Below are positions 1-8,008 of a DNA stretch of 61,209 nt, one piece after another; position 1 is the stretch's first letter, and the number at the start of each line of letters is the position of its first letter. Origin of the DNA: DAOQAU01 sp964640325 (GTDB lineage: Bacteria; Cyanobacteriota; Vampirovibrionia; Gastranaerophilales; Gastranaerophilaceae); NCBI GenBank assembly GCA_964640325.1, contig CAZXID010000010.1, positions 1-61,209 on the forward strand, in the 5' to 3' direction. Position numbers and translations under genes: made by a program. The notes beneath the pieces are model-generated. The model was not told where the DNA came from, did not search any database, and worked only from the letters and a program-made list of their open reading frames with translations.

Positions 1-109
1 ACACTTGTATATATAATAAATCTAAAAGAAAAAAATTGTCATTTTTTAACAAAATATTACAAGAAAGATACACAAATCGCCCGATTGGCTAGGGGAAGAA
101 TTTTTTAAA

Positions 110-2356
110 TTATAAAATATCTATCGGGTCAACGTCTATGGTTATTTTAATATCTTTTGGCATGGTAATTTGAGAAAGAAATTTTGAAATAAACATGTGT
201 CCTTTTTCTTCCAGTTTGTTTTTAATAATAATCTGAAAACGGTATTTCCCGCTTATTTTTTCAATTACGCAAGGGGAAGGCCCAAGCACGATAAGCCTTT
301 CTGATATACCTTGTTTATCAATGATTGTATTTAGTCTTAGTGCAATTTCCTGTGCAGATTTTTCGGCTCTGAAATTGTTTTCTGAACTTAAAATAAGCCT
401 TATAACTTGAGTGAATGGCGGATAATCAAACTCTTGCCTTGATTTGATTTCTGTTTCATAAAAATCCGTATAGTTTTGTTCTTTTGCACTTTGAAAGGCA
501 TAAAATTCGGGATTATAAGTCTGAAAAACGACGCTTCCTGAAAATTCACCCCTGCCGGAGCGGCCTGCAACCTGTGTTAAAAGCTGAAACCCTCGTTCAG
601 ATGCCCTGAAATCAGGCATTGCAAAGCTTGAATCTGCAGCAATCACACCTACCAAAGTCACATTAGGATTATCAAGTCCCTTTGCTATCATCTGGGTACC
701 GATTAAAATATCAATTTCCCCTTTTTGGAATCTTTCTAAAAGTTTAATGTGTTCATTTTTTTTAACTAAAATATCGCTGTCAATACGTTCAACTCTTGCA
801 TTTTTAAATCTTTCTTTGATAAGAAGTTCAACTTTTTGAGTTCCGATACCGGAGTTTTTTATTGTATCGCTTCCGCATTGTTCACATTGGTCGGGAAAAG
901 TTTTTGTACGGCCGCAGTAATGACATTTTAGGGCTAAATCCTGACTATGCCAAATCATCGGGATAGAACAATTTTCACACTCTATCACATGCCCGCAAGC
1001 CTGACACTGTGTATAAGTTGAAAATCCTCGGCGATTTATAAGCAAAATCACCTGTTGACCTTTTTCAAGCGTTTCTTCAATAGCCTTTTGAAGCTGGACC
1101 GAAATCACCCCTTTATATGCTTGTTTGGCATTGTTTTGCATGTTTATAACCGAAGTTTTTGCCATAGGCGCATCGTTAAATCTGTTTTTAAGTTCAAAAA
1201 GATTTTTACTGTTAAAGGCTTTGTAGTAAGTCCCCACATCAGGCGTCGCGCTTCCTAAGAGTAGGGGAGCATTGTGAAATTCAGCGAGTTTAAAGGCAAT
1301 TGTTCTTGCATCATACCTTGGCGCCGGCGTTGTTTGTTTGTAGGCACTTTCGTGTTCTTCATCTATGATTATAAGCCCGATATTCTTAAGCGGAGCAAAA
1401 ACTGCCGAACGAACACCTGCAAGAATTTTTATTTCATCTTTATAAAGTTTTTGCCATACATCGTAACGCTCACCTTCTGAAATATTGCTGTGCCAAATGG
1501 CTACGTCTTTTGTGCCGAATTTTTTGGCAAGCCTTTTTGTAAGTTGCGAAGCAAGTGCAATTTCGGGAGCCAAAAATAAAACATTTTTTCCCTGTTTTAT
1601 AGTATCGTCAATCAGTTTAAAATAAATCTCGGTTTTGCCTGATGCTGTCACTCCGTGAATAAGAAGAGGGTGAAATTCTTTAATTTTTTCTTTTATGCCT
1701 GTGTAAATTTTTTCCTGTTCTTTTGAAAGTTTATAAAGTTCTTCTTTTTTGGAAACGCCCAAATTTTCAAGAGGGTTTCTGTAAATTTCTTCATCAGAAA
1801 TTTTTATGCAGCCGAGTTTTTCAAGTTTGTTTATTGTCGTCCTTGTGGTTTTCGCCAGTTTCTCAAAATCAATTAGAGGCATTTTGCCTTTTTCTTTAAG
1901 CAGGTTTAAAATTTCAAGCTGACGATTTGAAATACTCCTCACCCCGGCCTTCTTCAGCAAGGGGCGAGGGAGAATTTTTCCAACATATTCAATATTTTTT
2001 TCTGTTTTTGAATTTTTTTCAAGCAACCTCATCGGAATAGCGGTATTTAAAACAGTTATAAAATCGCAAACGTAGTAGTTTGCAATCCATTCAAGCAGTT
2101 TTAAGTAATCAAGGGTGAAAAGCGGTTTTTCATCAAGGATTCTGCTAATTTTTTTTGCTTTAATACTTTCGGGCAAATAATCGCTGAAGCCGACCACAAA
2201 AGCGTTTACTCCGCCTTGTCTGCCAAAGGGCACAAGGATTGCCTGCCCGATTTGAATTTTTTCTTTCATCTCATCGGGAATCAAATAACTGAAAGTTTTT
2301 ACCCCAAGCCCTTTTATATTAACAAGAGCAAGAGCGTATTTGTTCAATACACCCAT
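110..2356 (-). CDS. priA: Primosomal protein N' (PriA replication-restart helicase)
   Basis: A 3'-to-5' DNA helicase that reloads the replisome at stalled forks. The 748-residue length is normal for the family. Visible are Walker A at residues 235-242 (GVTASGKT), the DEEH box at 332-335 and the eight zinc-binding cysteines at 451, 454, 460, 463, 478, 481, 491 and 494. The ATG follows GAGGAATAA and directly abuts the stop of the PC4-like gene, so the two are probably cotranscribed. Residues about 128-141, in the linker between the N-terminal DNA-binding part and the winged-helix region, are encoded by a GC-rich repeat element (about 1935-1972) that I judge to be an in-frame insertion. The function call is very secure. 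Confidence 0.97.
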   Translation of the reverse strand: MGVLNKYALALVNIKGLGVKTFSYLIPDEMKEKIQIGQAILVPFGRQGGVNAFVVGFSDYLPESIKAKKISRILDEKPLFTLDYLKLLEWIANYYVCDFITVLNTAIPMRLLEKNSKTEKNIEYVGKILPRPLLKKAGVRSISNRQLEILNLLKEKGKMPLIDFEKLAKTTRTTINKLEKLGCIKISDEEIYRNPLENLGVSKKEELYKLSKEQEKIYTGIKEKIKEFHPLLIHGVTASGKTEIYFKLIDDTIKQGKNVLFLAPEIALASQLTKRLAKKFGTKDVAIWHSNISEGERYDVWQKLYKDEIKILAGVRSAVFAPLKNIGLIIIDEEHESAYKQTTPAPRYDARTIAFKLAEFHNAPLLLGSATPDVGTYYKAFNSKNLFELKNRFNDAPMAKTSVINMQNNAKQAYKGVISVQLQKAIEETLEKGQQVILLINRRGFSTYTQCQACGHVIECENCSIPMIWHSQDLALKCHYCGRTKTFPDQCEQCGSDTIKNSGIGTQKVELLIKERFKNARVERIDSDILVKKNEHIKLLERFQKGEIDILIGTQMIAKGLDNPNVTLVGVIAADSSFAMPDFRASERGFQLLTQVAGRSGRGEFSGSVVFQTYNPEFYAFQSAKEQNYTDFYETEIKSRQEFDYPPFTQVIRLILSSENNFRAEKSAQEIALRLNTIIDKQGISERLIVLGPSPCVIEKISGKYRFQIIIKNKLEEKGHMFISKFLSQITMPKDIKITIDVDPIDIL
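1935..1972. repeat. GC-rich palindromic element inside priA
   Basis: A GC-rich stretch (cctcacccc ... caaggggcgaggg) in an A+T-rich gene. The same core occurs at 3717-3755 and 9775-9814, inside two other genes. Here the element has the opposite orientation relative to the coding strand and is read as a Leu/Pro/Lys-rich linker peptide. It is the most diverged of the three copies in its centre. Confidence 0.7.
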
Positions 2357-2599
2357 TTATTCCTCATCAATGCTCATGAACTCTTTCATTGCTTCATCAA
2401 TGGCATCTTTTAATAATTCAATATTTTCAGGAGAACAAGTTACACCTTTTTTTGTAGGAAGCCAGTTTGCACCGTCATCTGTCGTGTAAAAAATTCTCAT
2501 ATCAAGGTAGCTTTTACCTTTATATTCATTTATTGCAATCTGCATTTGCTCAGTTGCACTTCTTGGTATTGTAGCTATTATTTTAGGTTCTTGTGCCAT
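2357..2599 (-). CDS. PC4/YdbC-like ssDNA-binding protein
   Basis: An 80-residue protein matching the PC4/Sub1 (p15 coactivator) fold found in small bacterial single-strand-binding proteins such as lactococcal YdbC. The signature is a stretch ending YKGKSYLDMR, then an acidic turn (TTDDGANW), the LPTKKGVT block and a C-terminal helix starting at the SPENIELL segment. In this family the fold binds ssDNA or melted DNA non-specifically. A strong AGGAGAG ribosome-binding site precedes the ATG. It lies immediately upstream of priA with no intergenic base, and that neighbourhood fits a role in ssDNA handling during fork restart, though this is inference. The fold assignment is fairly secure; the exact role is not. 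Confidence 0.8.
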   Translation of the reverse strand: MAQEPKIIATIPRSATEQMQIAINEYKGKSYLDMRIFYTTDDGANWLPTKKGVTCSPENIELLKDAIDEAMKEFMSIDEE

Positions 2600-2669
2600 T
2601 TCTCTCTCCTTTTAAAATTTTTATACGAAAAAAGTATAACATAAAAAATTAATTCTCTGTTAATCAACA

Positions 2670-2701
2670 AAATACCTCCGAAAAAATTCTCGGAGGTATT
2701 T
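2670..2701 (-). terminator. Intrinsic terminator hairpin
   Basis: Inverted repeat aatacctccg/cggaggtatt with a 10-nt loop (arms 2671-2680 and 2691-2700). It lies just downstream of the stop at 2716 and is followed on the minus strand by TTTTGTT. It separates the LysM-like gene from the PC4-priA unit. Confidence 0.75.
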
Positions 2702-2715
2702 GTTTTAAAATATTT

Positions 2716-3147
2716 TTAATGAACGTATTTTTTGATATATTGTTCAGGAATTTTTGCACCGTTTCTTTTAAAATAATTTATTTCATATGCGTTTAAGCAA
2801 TCTCCTCGGCCGTCCATTGTGCATGCTTCGAATCGCAGCCCATTGGCTTTTCTTAGAACTCCATCGGGGATATTGTATCTGGCTTTTAAGTCACCCCAAG
2901 TTTCAGTTTTTGTCGGGTGATATAGGTAATAACCTTTTCTTAAAGTCATACCAAAAAGTTCTATTGCAGGTTGATGAACCAATCTTCCGTTTTCTATATC
3001 TGATCTTATGTTTTGCCTGGCTAGAGCATCATTAGATGCGTTGTTTCCTCTATAATTTAAGATAGGACTTGATGTTGAAGTCCTGTTGTTTGTACGGTAA
3101 ATCGCTGTTGACTGTATTGCCGAAGGCTTTGTTACTCGCATTTCCAT
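2716..3147 (-). CDS. Hypothetical protein with LysM-like segment
   Basis: 143 residues of unknown function. After a Ser/Thr/Asn-rich disordered N-terminus comes a segment at about residues 73-104 (start YYLYHP, then TWGDLKARYNI, ending LRKANG). It resembles a LysM peptidoglycan-binding repeat: hydrophobic strand, helix, then a conserved Asn. Resemblance is by eye only. No signal peptide or membrane segment is visible, which is unusual for LysM proteins. Residues 29-34 (ILNYRG) are a loose version of the N-terminal hydrophobic-x-F-x-G motif found in several other proteins of this window. RBS AGGAG lies 9 nt before the ATG, and the gene is followed by a hairpin terminator. Confidence 0.6.
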   Translation of the reverse strand: MEMRVTKPSAIQSTAIYRTNNRTSTSSPILNYRGNNASNDALARQNIRSDIENGRLVHQPAIELFGMTLRKGYYLYHPTKTETWGDLKARYNIPDGVLRKANGLRFEACTMDGRGDCLNAYEINYFKRNGAKIPEQYIKKYVH

Positions 3148-3232
3148 AAATTAATCTCCTAACTAAATAATCCCCGTACATATAATAAAAAATTTTCAGT
3201 TAAAAAATTGACTTATTAAAAAAAAATGTTAA

Positions 3233-3931
3233 CTAATGTAAAGATAAATAATCAAAAACGCCGCTTATTGATTGAAAAAGTGAGCCCACGTTTATTTTAT
3301 CATCCAATTCAAGAGTAATTATAGGAATATTTCTTTCAACTCCGGCGTAGGTTCCAAAACTGCCCGGAGTTGAATAGCCTATATCGGAGGAAACGGGATA
3401 TCCCATAATCTGTCCGATTTTTTCTGCGGTTTCTTTTGCGGGCCCATCGTAATTTACAACCCTGTAGGGCGAATGAAGCGTCAAAATTAAATCAGGCGAA
3501 TATTCTTCCATAATTTCAAGGATAAACTTTGTTTCTATTTCAGAGGCAGGGCTTTGGCCTCCGTAGAAATTTGAATTTATTTCACAATCGCCGCCGCCCC
3601 AATTTTTTGTTGGGAAATTCCTATTAATATCAACTCCGTTAGAGTTTGAACGCGTATTATTTTCAAGCCCGTCAGGGTTAAGGCAGGGAATAAAAAGCAG
3701 GCGGTTAAAGTTTTGCTCCCTCGCCCCTTGCGGGAGAGGGTCGGGGTGAGGGGTATTCAAATAATTCTCAATTAAAAATTTCCCTTGGGGCTCATCGCCG
3801 TGGACAACACCGATTATTAAGACAGTGAACTGTGAGCTGTGAGCTGTGAGCGGAATATTCTCTTTCTCGGCTTGCTCAACCAAAATTATCTCATGACCGT
3901 TTTTAGAATGCGTTTTTTTAAGTGTTTTCAT
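3233..3931 (-). CDS. M14-family zinc peptidase (MpaA-like murein peptide amidase)
   Basis: Numbered from the ATG at 3931, chosen because AAGGAG sits 6 nt upstream; an upstream ATG at 3949 has no such site. The zinc-site HGDE is at residues 44-47, NPDG at 86-89, the NRNFP substrate-binding block at 103-107, the third zinc ligand His153 (TLHSP) and the catalytic Glu208 (TLELDD). This pattern fits the M14 carboxypeptidase subfamily that contains MpaA, which cleaves the gamma-D-Glu-diaminopimelate bond of murein peptides. At 232 residues it is compact and has no signal peptide, so cytoplasmic peptide recycling is likely. Two repeats lie in-frame inside it: a heptamer array (residues about 28-38) and a GC-rich palindrome (residues about 60-73). 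Confidence 0.8.
   Translation of the reverse strand: MKTLKKTHSKNGHEIILVEQAEKENIPLTAHSSQFTVLIIGVVHGDEPQGKFLIENYLNTPHPDPLPQGAREQNFNRLLFIPCLNPDGLENNTRSNSNGVDINRNFPTKNWGGGDCEINSNFYGGQSPASEIETKFILEIMEEYSPDLILTLHSPYRVVNYDGPAKETAEKIGQIMGYPVSSDIGYSTPGSFGTYAGVERNIPIITLELDDKINVGSLFQSISGVFDYLSLH
3717..3755. repeat. GC-rich palindromic element inside the M14 peptidase gene
   Basis: The clearest copy of the element, with ccctcgccccttgcgggaga on the plus strand followed by gggtcggggtgagggg. It is read in-frame on the minus strand as TPHPDPLPQGAR, between the zinc-site helix and the strand leading to NPDG. The reading frame differs from the copy at 9775-9814. Confidence 0.8.
3823..3850. repeat. Tandem heptamer array (4 x 7 bp) inside the M14 gene
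   Basis: Four 7-bp units, cagtgaa then ctgtgag three times. On the minus strand this is the AGYTCAC family also present in deoB (7353-7380) and, degenerate, in the radical SAM gene (54630-54661). It encodes residues around LTAHSSQFTV immediately before the first conserved strand. Confidence 0.8.
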
Positions 3932-3952
3932 AATAACTCCTTCTATCATTTT

Positions 3953-4027
3953 GCCATCTCGAACTTGTTTCGGGATCTTACAAGCGTTGTTTATGGGATA
4001 GATCCTGAAATAAATTCAGGATGACAT
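3953..4027. repeat. Intergenic double-hairpin repeat, copy 1
   Basis: A first imperfect hairpin (ctcgaacttgtttcgggat) is followed about 20 nt later by a second (atcctgaaataaattcaggat) and ends in gac. The same two-hairpin architecture recurs at 4969-5039, 17828-17897 and 20565-20637, and half of it at 56738-56765. It lies between the M14 gene and ftsY. Confidence 0.8.
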
Positions 4028-4036
4028 AATTTTTGA

Positions 4037-4954
4037 CTACTTAGTAAACAGTGCCTCGATAAAATCATCGGGATTAAAGTCTTTTAAATCTTCCATTTTT
4101 TCACCGACGCCTATCAGTTTAACGGGTAATTTAAGCTCTTTTGCCACTGCCAAAACTATTGCACCTTTAGCCGAACCGTCAAGTTTTGTAAGCGCAACCG
4201 ATGTTAGATTAATAGCCTCTTGAAAAACTTTTGCCTGAGCAAGTCCGTTTTGACCAGTATTTGCATCTAATACTAAAATACATTCACGCAAATTTTCGGG
4301 TGCATTTTTATCAATTACCGCCTTGATTTTTGCAAGTTCTTCCATGAGATTGAATTTATTTTGAAGGCGACCTGCCGTATCCACAAGAATTATATCATAT
4401 TTCTCTTCTTTTGCTTTTCGTATTGCCTCAAAAACAACCGATGCAGGATCTGCCTTATCTCTGCGAACAATTTCGGCCCCCGCCCTTTTTGACCAGATAT
4501 CAAGCTGTTCTTCTGCCGCAGCTCTAAATGTGTCACCTGCTGCTATCAAAACCTTTTTGTCTTCTTGTTTAAAACGATAGGCAAGTTTACCTATCAAAGT
4601 GGTTTTGCCTACACCGTTAACTCCTGAAATAAAGAAAATATTTAATTCATTTTCATTATAATTTAATTTCGTATCGCCGGCATTATGAAGTGTTTTTAAG
4701 AATTCTTCTTTTAAATAATTCTTAACCGCAGAGGGCTTGATTTTGTCCTGATTTCTTAGTCTATCGACGAGTTCTGAGGCATAATTTACGCCCAAATCGG
4801 CTCTGATGAGTAAATCTTCCATATCATCGAGTACAAATTCGGAAAATTCCGCTTCTTCTTCAACAGCGTTGACAACATTCGCCACAAGTGTATGGGCCGT
4901 TTCAGAAACGGTTTCTTTAAGTTTATCAAGTTTTAATTTAAAAAAATCAAACAT
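4037..4954 (-). CDS. ftsY: Signal recognition particle receptor FtsY
   Basis: SRP receptor GTPase that docks ribosome-nascent chain complexes to the inner membrane. At 305 residues it carries only a short N-terminal helical region (1-35) plus the NG domain, without the long acidic A domain of E. coli FtsY. Motifs: G1 GVNGVGKT at 111-118, DTFRAAAEEQ at 141-150, G3 DTAGR at 192-196 and TKLDG at 256-260. It lacks the methionine-rich M domain, which excludes Ffh. RBS AGAGG precedes the ATG. It follows nusB on the same strand, separated by a repeat. Confidence 0.96.
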   Translation of the reverse strand: MFDFFKLKLDKLKETVSETAHTLVANVVNAVEEEAEFSEFVLDDMEDLLIRADLGVNYASELVDRLRNQDKIKPSAVKNYLKEEFLKTLHNAGDTKLNYNENELNIFFISGVNGVGKTTLIGKLAYRFKQEDKKVLIAAGDTFRAAAEEQLDIWSKRAGAEIVRRDKADPASVVFEAIRKAKEEKYDIILVDTAGRLQNKFNLMEELAKIKAVIDKNAPENLRECILVLDANTGQNGLAQAKVFQEAINLTSVALTKLDGSAKGAIVLAVAKELKLPVKLIGVGEKMEDLKDFNPDDFIEALFTK

Positions 4955-4968
4955 AATACCTCTTGCAC

Positions 4969-5039
4969 GTCATGCTGAACTTGTTTCTGCATCGCATCAG
5001 TGAGCGACCTTGCGACCCTGAAACGAGTTCAGGGTGACG
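4969..5039. repeat. Intergenic double-hairpin repeat, copy 2
   Basis: Starts gtcatgctgaacttgtttct and ends with the hairpin accctgaaacgagttcagggtgac. The first hairpin is degraded, while the second is well paired with compensatory changes relative to copies 1, 3 and 4. It fills the nusB-ftsY gap. Confidence 0.75.
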
Positions 5040-5047
5040 TTATATTT

Positions 5048-5707
5048 TTAACCTACCCCGTTTTCGACAATGACTTTGGCTAAAATACCATTGATAAAAG
5101 ACGAACTGTCTTCTGTGGAATATTTTTTGGCGAGTTCAAGTGCTTCGTCTACTATAACTTTCATAGGAGCATCTTTTATGTACAAAAGTTCGATTATGGA
5201 AATTCGTAAAATATCTTTATCCATTTTTACAAGCCGCTGAATATCCCAGCCTTTGGCAAATTTTTGAATCTGGGCGTCAACAAAGTCGTGATGTTCTTTG
5301 AATTGCTCTGCTATTAAAATCGCGTAATTTTTTACGTCATTTTGGCTTTCAAGCGTTGCAAATTCTGCTATTTCAAGGGCAATAAGAGCTTTTTCGGCAA
5401 TTTCAATCATTTCGTCAATTCTTCCTGTCATATCAGATGTCATAGGAATAGGAACAGGTAAGTTTGAAACTTCAAGAGGTCTTTCTAAGTTTGTTTCATG
5501 ATCAGTTTCATAATTTTCAATAAATTCTTTTATATTAAACAAAGCACCTAAGGTAAGTTTTAAATCTTCACCCGCGTTATTTGTGAGAATTCTTACGGAT
5601 TTGAGTATGATTTCTTCAAAATCGGTTTTTGAATAATTTGTAATTTTTTTATCAAATTGCGAAAAAAGTATCAAAGCTAATTCCCGCGCTGCTCTTCTTG
5701 CCTGCAT
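5048..5707 (-). CDS. nusB: Transcription antitermination factor NusB
   Basis: NusB binds boxA RNA with NusE (S10) in rRNA antitermination. The N-terminal ARRAARELALILFSQFD and the C-terminal block starting ILRISIIELLY and running through the VDEALELAKKY, FINGILAKV segments are diagnostic. At 219 residues it is much longer than E. coli NusB (139). The extra length is a middle segment (about residues 55-105), similar in scale to the long NusB of cyanobacteria. An ATG preceded by GAGGAT is the start. The gene heads a minus-strand run nusB-ftsY. Confidence 0.92.
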   Translation of the reverse strand: MQARRAARELALILFSQFDKKITNYSKTDFEEIILKSVRILTNNAGEDLKLTLGALFNIKEFIENYETDHETNLERPLEVSNLPVPIPMTSDMTGRIDEMIEIAEKALIALEIAEFATLESQNDVKNYAILIAEQFKEHHDFVDAQIQKFAKGWDIQRLVKMDKDILRISIIELLYIKDAPMKVIVDEALELAKKYSTEDSSSFINGILAKVIVENGVG

Positions 5708-5756
5708 GTTTTTATCCTCATTTGTATTTCTATATTAAGATTAAACCATAAAAAAG

Positions 5757-5836
5757 CAAAAAGTGAAGGGTGAAGGGGGAGAAGTGAGAATTGAGAGGGT
5801 TAAAAGTTTCAGATTGTAGGTCAAGCATAGCTTGAC
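5757..5836. repeat. Intergenic degenerate repeats and small hairpin
   Basis: A G/A-rich degenerate tandem (gtgaagggtgaaggg) at 5763-5780 is followed by a perfect 7-bp hairpin gtcaagc-ata-gcttgac at 5820-5836. This lies in the gap between nusB and the frameshifted gene. No coding potential is apparent. Confidence 0.5.
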
Positions 5837-5877
5837 AAAAGTAATGTCAGGAATTGCCAGGCCCACAGAATAATAAA

Positions 5878-6306
5878 CTAAAGCTTTATTTTTTTACCGG
5901 CGGGAAGAAATTTTTTAAAATCTTCTAATGACATAACACTTAGTCTTTCGGTAAATGCTTCTCTTACATTTGTTGTTTTTTCACCGTCTTCAAGGTATTG
6001 AATGTGTTTTACTTCTAATTTTAAAGAAGATTTAAGTTTGTTTATGATTCTGCCTAAAAATGTTTTTGGGTGTTTTTTTAAATGAAACAATGCCGTAATT
6101 GTAACTTTTTTACCCCCGTGAAAACTGCCTATTTTACGGGCGGATGCATCAATAGCATCTATACTTATACGAGCTTTGCGGTATGAAGTTTTTATTTTCC
6201 AAAAGTTTTTGCATTGAAGGGTTTTGGCTTATTTTATCTATATCAAGCCCCGCACGATTACTTAAGGTGTTAATAGAGTGACTCAAATTAGTAATGTTTA
6301 TTTTTT
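5878..6306 (-). pseudogene. Frameshifted hypothetical gene
   Basis: An AAGGAG site at 6307-6312 precedes a frame beginning INITNLSHSINTLSNRAG (ATA-AAC, no standard start codon) that runs about 39 codons before a stop near 6150. Shifting by one base inside an A-rich run (GAAAATAAAAAC on the minus strand, about 6190-6200) continues into a long frame, from SYRKARISIDAIDASARKIG through to GKKIKL at the stop at 5878. Together they would make a protein of about 140 residues. Either the gene is decayed by a homopolymer indel, or the assembly has a one-base error. Product unknown. The open downstream part alone (70 residues, TTG start at 6090) has no RBS. Confidence 0.55.
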
Positions 6307-6500
6307 TCTCCTTTATTATTTATAAAAATTAAATTCCTTGAATTTTAAAACTCGTAAAAAAATTTTTTGCTATTTTTAATATTTGTTTTTAATCGTTTTG
6401 CTTAAACCTCAATAATTATAAGAGAAATATTACATTTACAGAACTTAACACTTGACTTTTGACATGCGATGATATTCAATGTTTTAAGAGGATAAAAATA

Positions 6501-7685
6501 GTGAAAAGAGCGATTATTATTGTTATAGATTCAATGGGAATAGGTGCAATGCCCGATTGCAGGGAGTACAATGATGTTTTTGAGTGCAATACGCTCAAAA
6601 ATGTCTGTGAATTTAACAATGGTCTAAATTTGCTTAATTTAGAAAAGCTTGGGCTAGGCAATATTCAGGAATTTAAGGGCCTAAAAAAAATTGAAAAACC
6701 GCTTGGAAAATACGCAACTCTCGCCGAAAAATCCAAAGGCAAAGACACAACAACAGGTCACTGGGAAATAGCGGGACTGGTTTTGGATAAACCGTTTGCA
6801 ACTTTTCCTCAAGGGTTTCCTAATGAGCTTATCCATGAATTTATAGAAAAAACAGGTTGCGGCGCAATTTTGGGGAATTATCCGGCTAGCGGTACACAAA
6901 TTATTGAAGATTTAAACGAAAAACACCAAAAAACGCTTTACCCGATTGTTTATACCTCCGCCGACAGCGTTTTTCAAATAGCAGTCGATACGGATATAAT
7001 TCCACTTGAAACTCTTTATTCTTGGTGCGAAATAGCAAGAAAAATACTTGATGAGGGCAATTGGAATGTTTCAAGGGTTATTGCACGTCCTTACAAGGTA
7101 ATTGAAGGCAAACCTACAAGAATTTCAAAAGATAGAAGAGATTATTCAATGATACCGTCTAAGCCAACTTTGCTCAATGAAATTAAAGATTCCGGCGGAA
7201 ATGTAATTGCTATAGGCAAAATCGAAGATATTTTTGCAAAATCGGGCATAACTCATGCTATTCACATAGGAAACAACAAAGAAGGCTTGGAATTAACGCT
7301 TCAGGCTGTTAAAGAAGAACTTGATTTGGAAGCAATAAAATATAAAAATTTCAGTTCACAGTTCACTGCTCACTGCTCACTTATATTTACGAACTTAGTT
7401 GACACCGACATGCTATACGGACACAGAAATGATGCAAAAGGCTACGGTATGGCACTTGAAGAAATCGATATTTATTTGGGAGAAATAATCAAAAATTTAA
7501 AAGAAGAAGATTTACTTGTAATCACTGCCGATCACGGTTGTGATCCGACAGTCGAAGGTACAGATCATACTCGCGAATATGTCCCTGCGCTTTTCTATCA
7601 TAAAAATATCGTGTCGCAAGATTTAGATTTGATTGTGGGTTTTGATTATATTGCACAAATTGTAAGAGATTGGTTATTGCAGTAA
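6501..7685 (+). CDS. deoB: Phosphopentomutase
   Basis: Interconverts ribose- or deoxyribose-1-phosphate and the 5-phosphates in nucleoside salvage. It belongs to the alkaline phosphatase superfamily and uses two Mn ions. The start is GTG at 6501 (VKRAIIIVIDSMGIGAMPD) with AGAGGAT 7 nt upstream; a longer open frame from 6459 has no site. The metal-site aspartate in VIDSMGIG, the DTTTGHWE phosphorylation-site block, LVDTDMLYGHRND and TADHGCDPT are all present. Residues 282-294 (around SSQFTAHCS) are encoded by a four-unit heptamer array just before the conserved IFTNLVDTD block, absent from the family consensus as I recall it. About 394 residues, normal length. Confidence 0.95.
   Translation: MKRAIIIVIDSMGIGAMPDCREYNDVFECNTLKNVCEFNNGLNLLNLEKLGLGNIQEFKGLKKIEKPLGKYATLAEKSKGKDTTTGHWEIAGLVLDKPFATFPQGFPNELIHEFIEKTGCGAILGNYPASGTQIIEDLNEKHQKTLYPIVYTSADSVFQIAVDTDIIPLETLYSWCEIARKILDEGNWNVSRVIARPYKVIEGKPTRISKDRRDYSMIPSKPTLLNEIKDSGGNVIAIGKIEDIFAKSGITHAIHIGNNKEGLELTLQAVKEELDLEAIKYKNFSSQFTAHCSLIFTNLVDTDMLYGHRNDAKGYGMALEEIDIYLGEIIKNLKEEDLLVITADHGCDPTVEGTDHTREYVPALFYHKNIVSQDLDLIVGFDYIAQIVRDWLLQ
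7353..7380. repeat. Tandem heptamer array (4 x 7 bp) inside deoB
   Basis: agttcac, agttcac, tgctcac, tgctcac in perfect succession. It belongs to the AGYTCAC heptamer family also seen in the M14 peptidase gene. Together with two adjacent bases it adds about ten codons in-frame. Confidence 0.85.
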
Positions 7686-7704
7686 TATTTGTTTTTGGTA
7701 TAAT
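7677..7704 (+). promoter_or_regulatory. Sigma-70-type promoter of the ferredoxin gene
   Basis: TTGCAG (7677-7682), 16-nt spacer, then a perfect TATAAT (7699-7704). It overlaps the deoB stop codon and gives a predicted leader of about 50 nt before the ferredoxin ATG. Confidence 0.6.
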
Positions 7705-7760
7705 CGATTTAGTAAGCTTTTTGTTTACTTTTTTATATATTAGAATAAGGAGAAATTAAA

Positions 7761-7937
7761 ATGAATGTAAAAATCGAAGACGGATGCATTGCTTGTGGCG
7801 CATGCGAATCAATTTGCGAAGCGGTATTTTCTGTAGAAGATACTGTAAAAGTAAATCAAGCAGCTGTTGCTGACAACATTGATTGTGTAAAAGAAGCTGC
7901 GGACGCTTGTCCTGTTAGCGTTATCGTTATTGAATAA
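7761..7937 (+). CDS. Monocluster [4Fe-4S] ferredoxin
   Basis: 58 residues. Cys9, Cys12, Cys15 (CIACGAC) and Cys50 (CP) are in the right places to ligate one [4Fe-4S] cluster, and Cys19 and Cys42 can form the disulfide known from Thermotoga maritima ferredoxin, whose spacing this matches closely. It is acidic, soluble and probably the low-potential electron carrier used by the hydrogenase encoded 5 kb downstream. AAGGAG lies 7 nt before the ATG. It has its own promoter and a strong terminator, so it is probably expressed as a short, abundant single-gene transcript. Confidence 0.93.
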   Translation: MNVKIEDGCIACGACESICEAVFSVEDTVKVNQAAVADNIDCVKEAADACPVSVIVIE

Positions 7938-7951
7938 TCGATAATATTTTT

Positions 7952-7993
7952 AAAAGGGCGAGTTTTCCGAAATTTCGGAAAACTCGCCCTTTT
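7952..7993 (+). terminator. Strong intrinsic terminator after ferredoxin
   Basis: A perfect 21+21-bp palindrome (aaaagggcgagttttccgaaa and its complement) followed by further T residues. It is only 15 nt upstream of the next start codon, so it insulates the glycosyltransferase gene from ferredoxin transcription unless read through. Confidence 0.88.
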
Positions 7994-8008
7994 TTCAAGA
8001 AAGAAATT

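Noticed and set aside
1..109. Possible promoter (ttgtatatataataaat) at the left edge
   Set aside because: No gene start follows in the window, and A+T-rich DNA makes such matches common.
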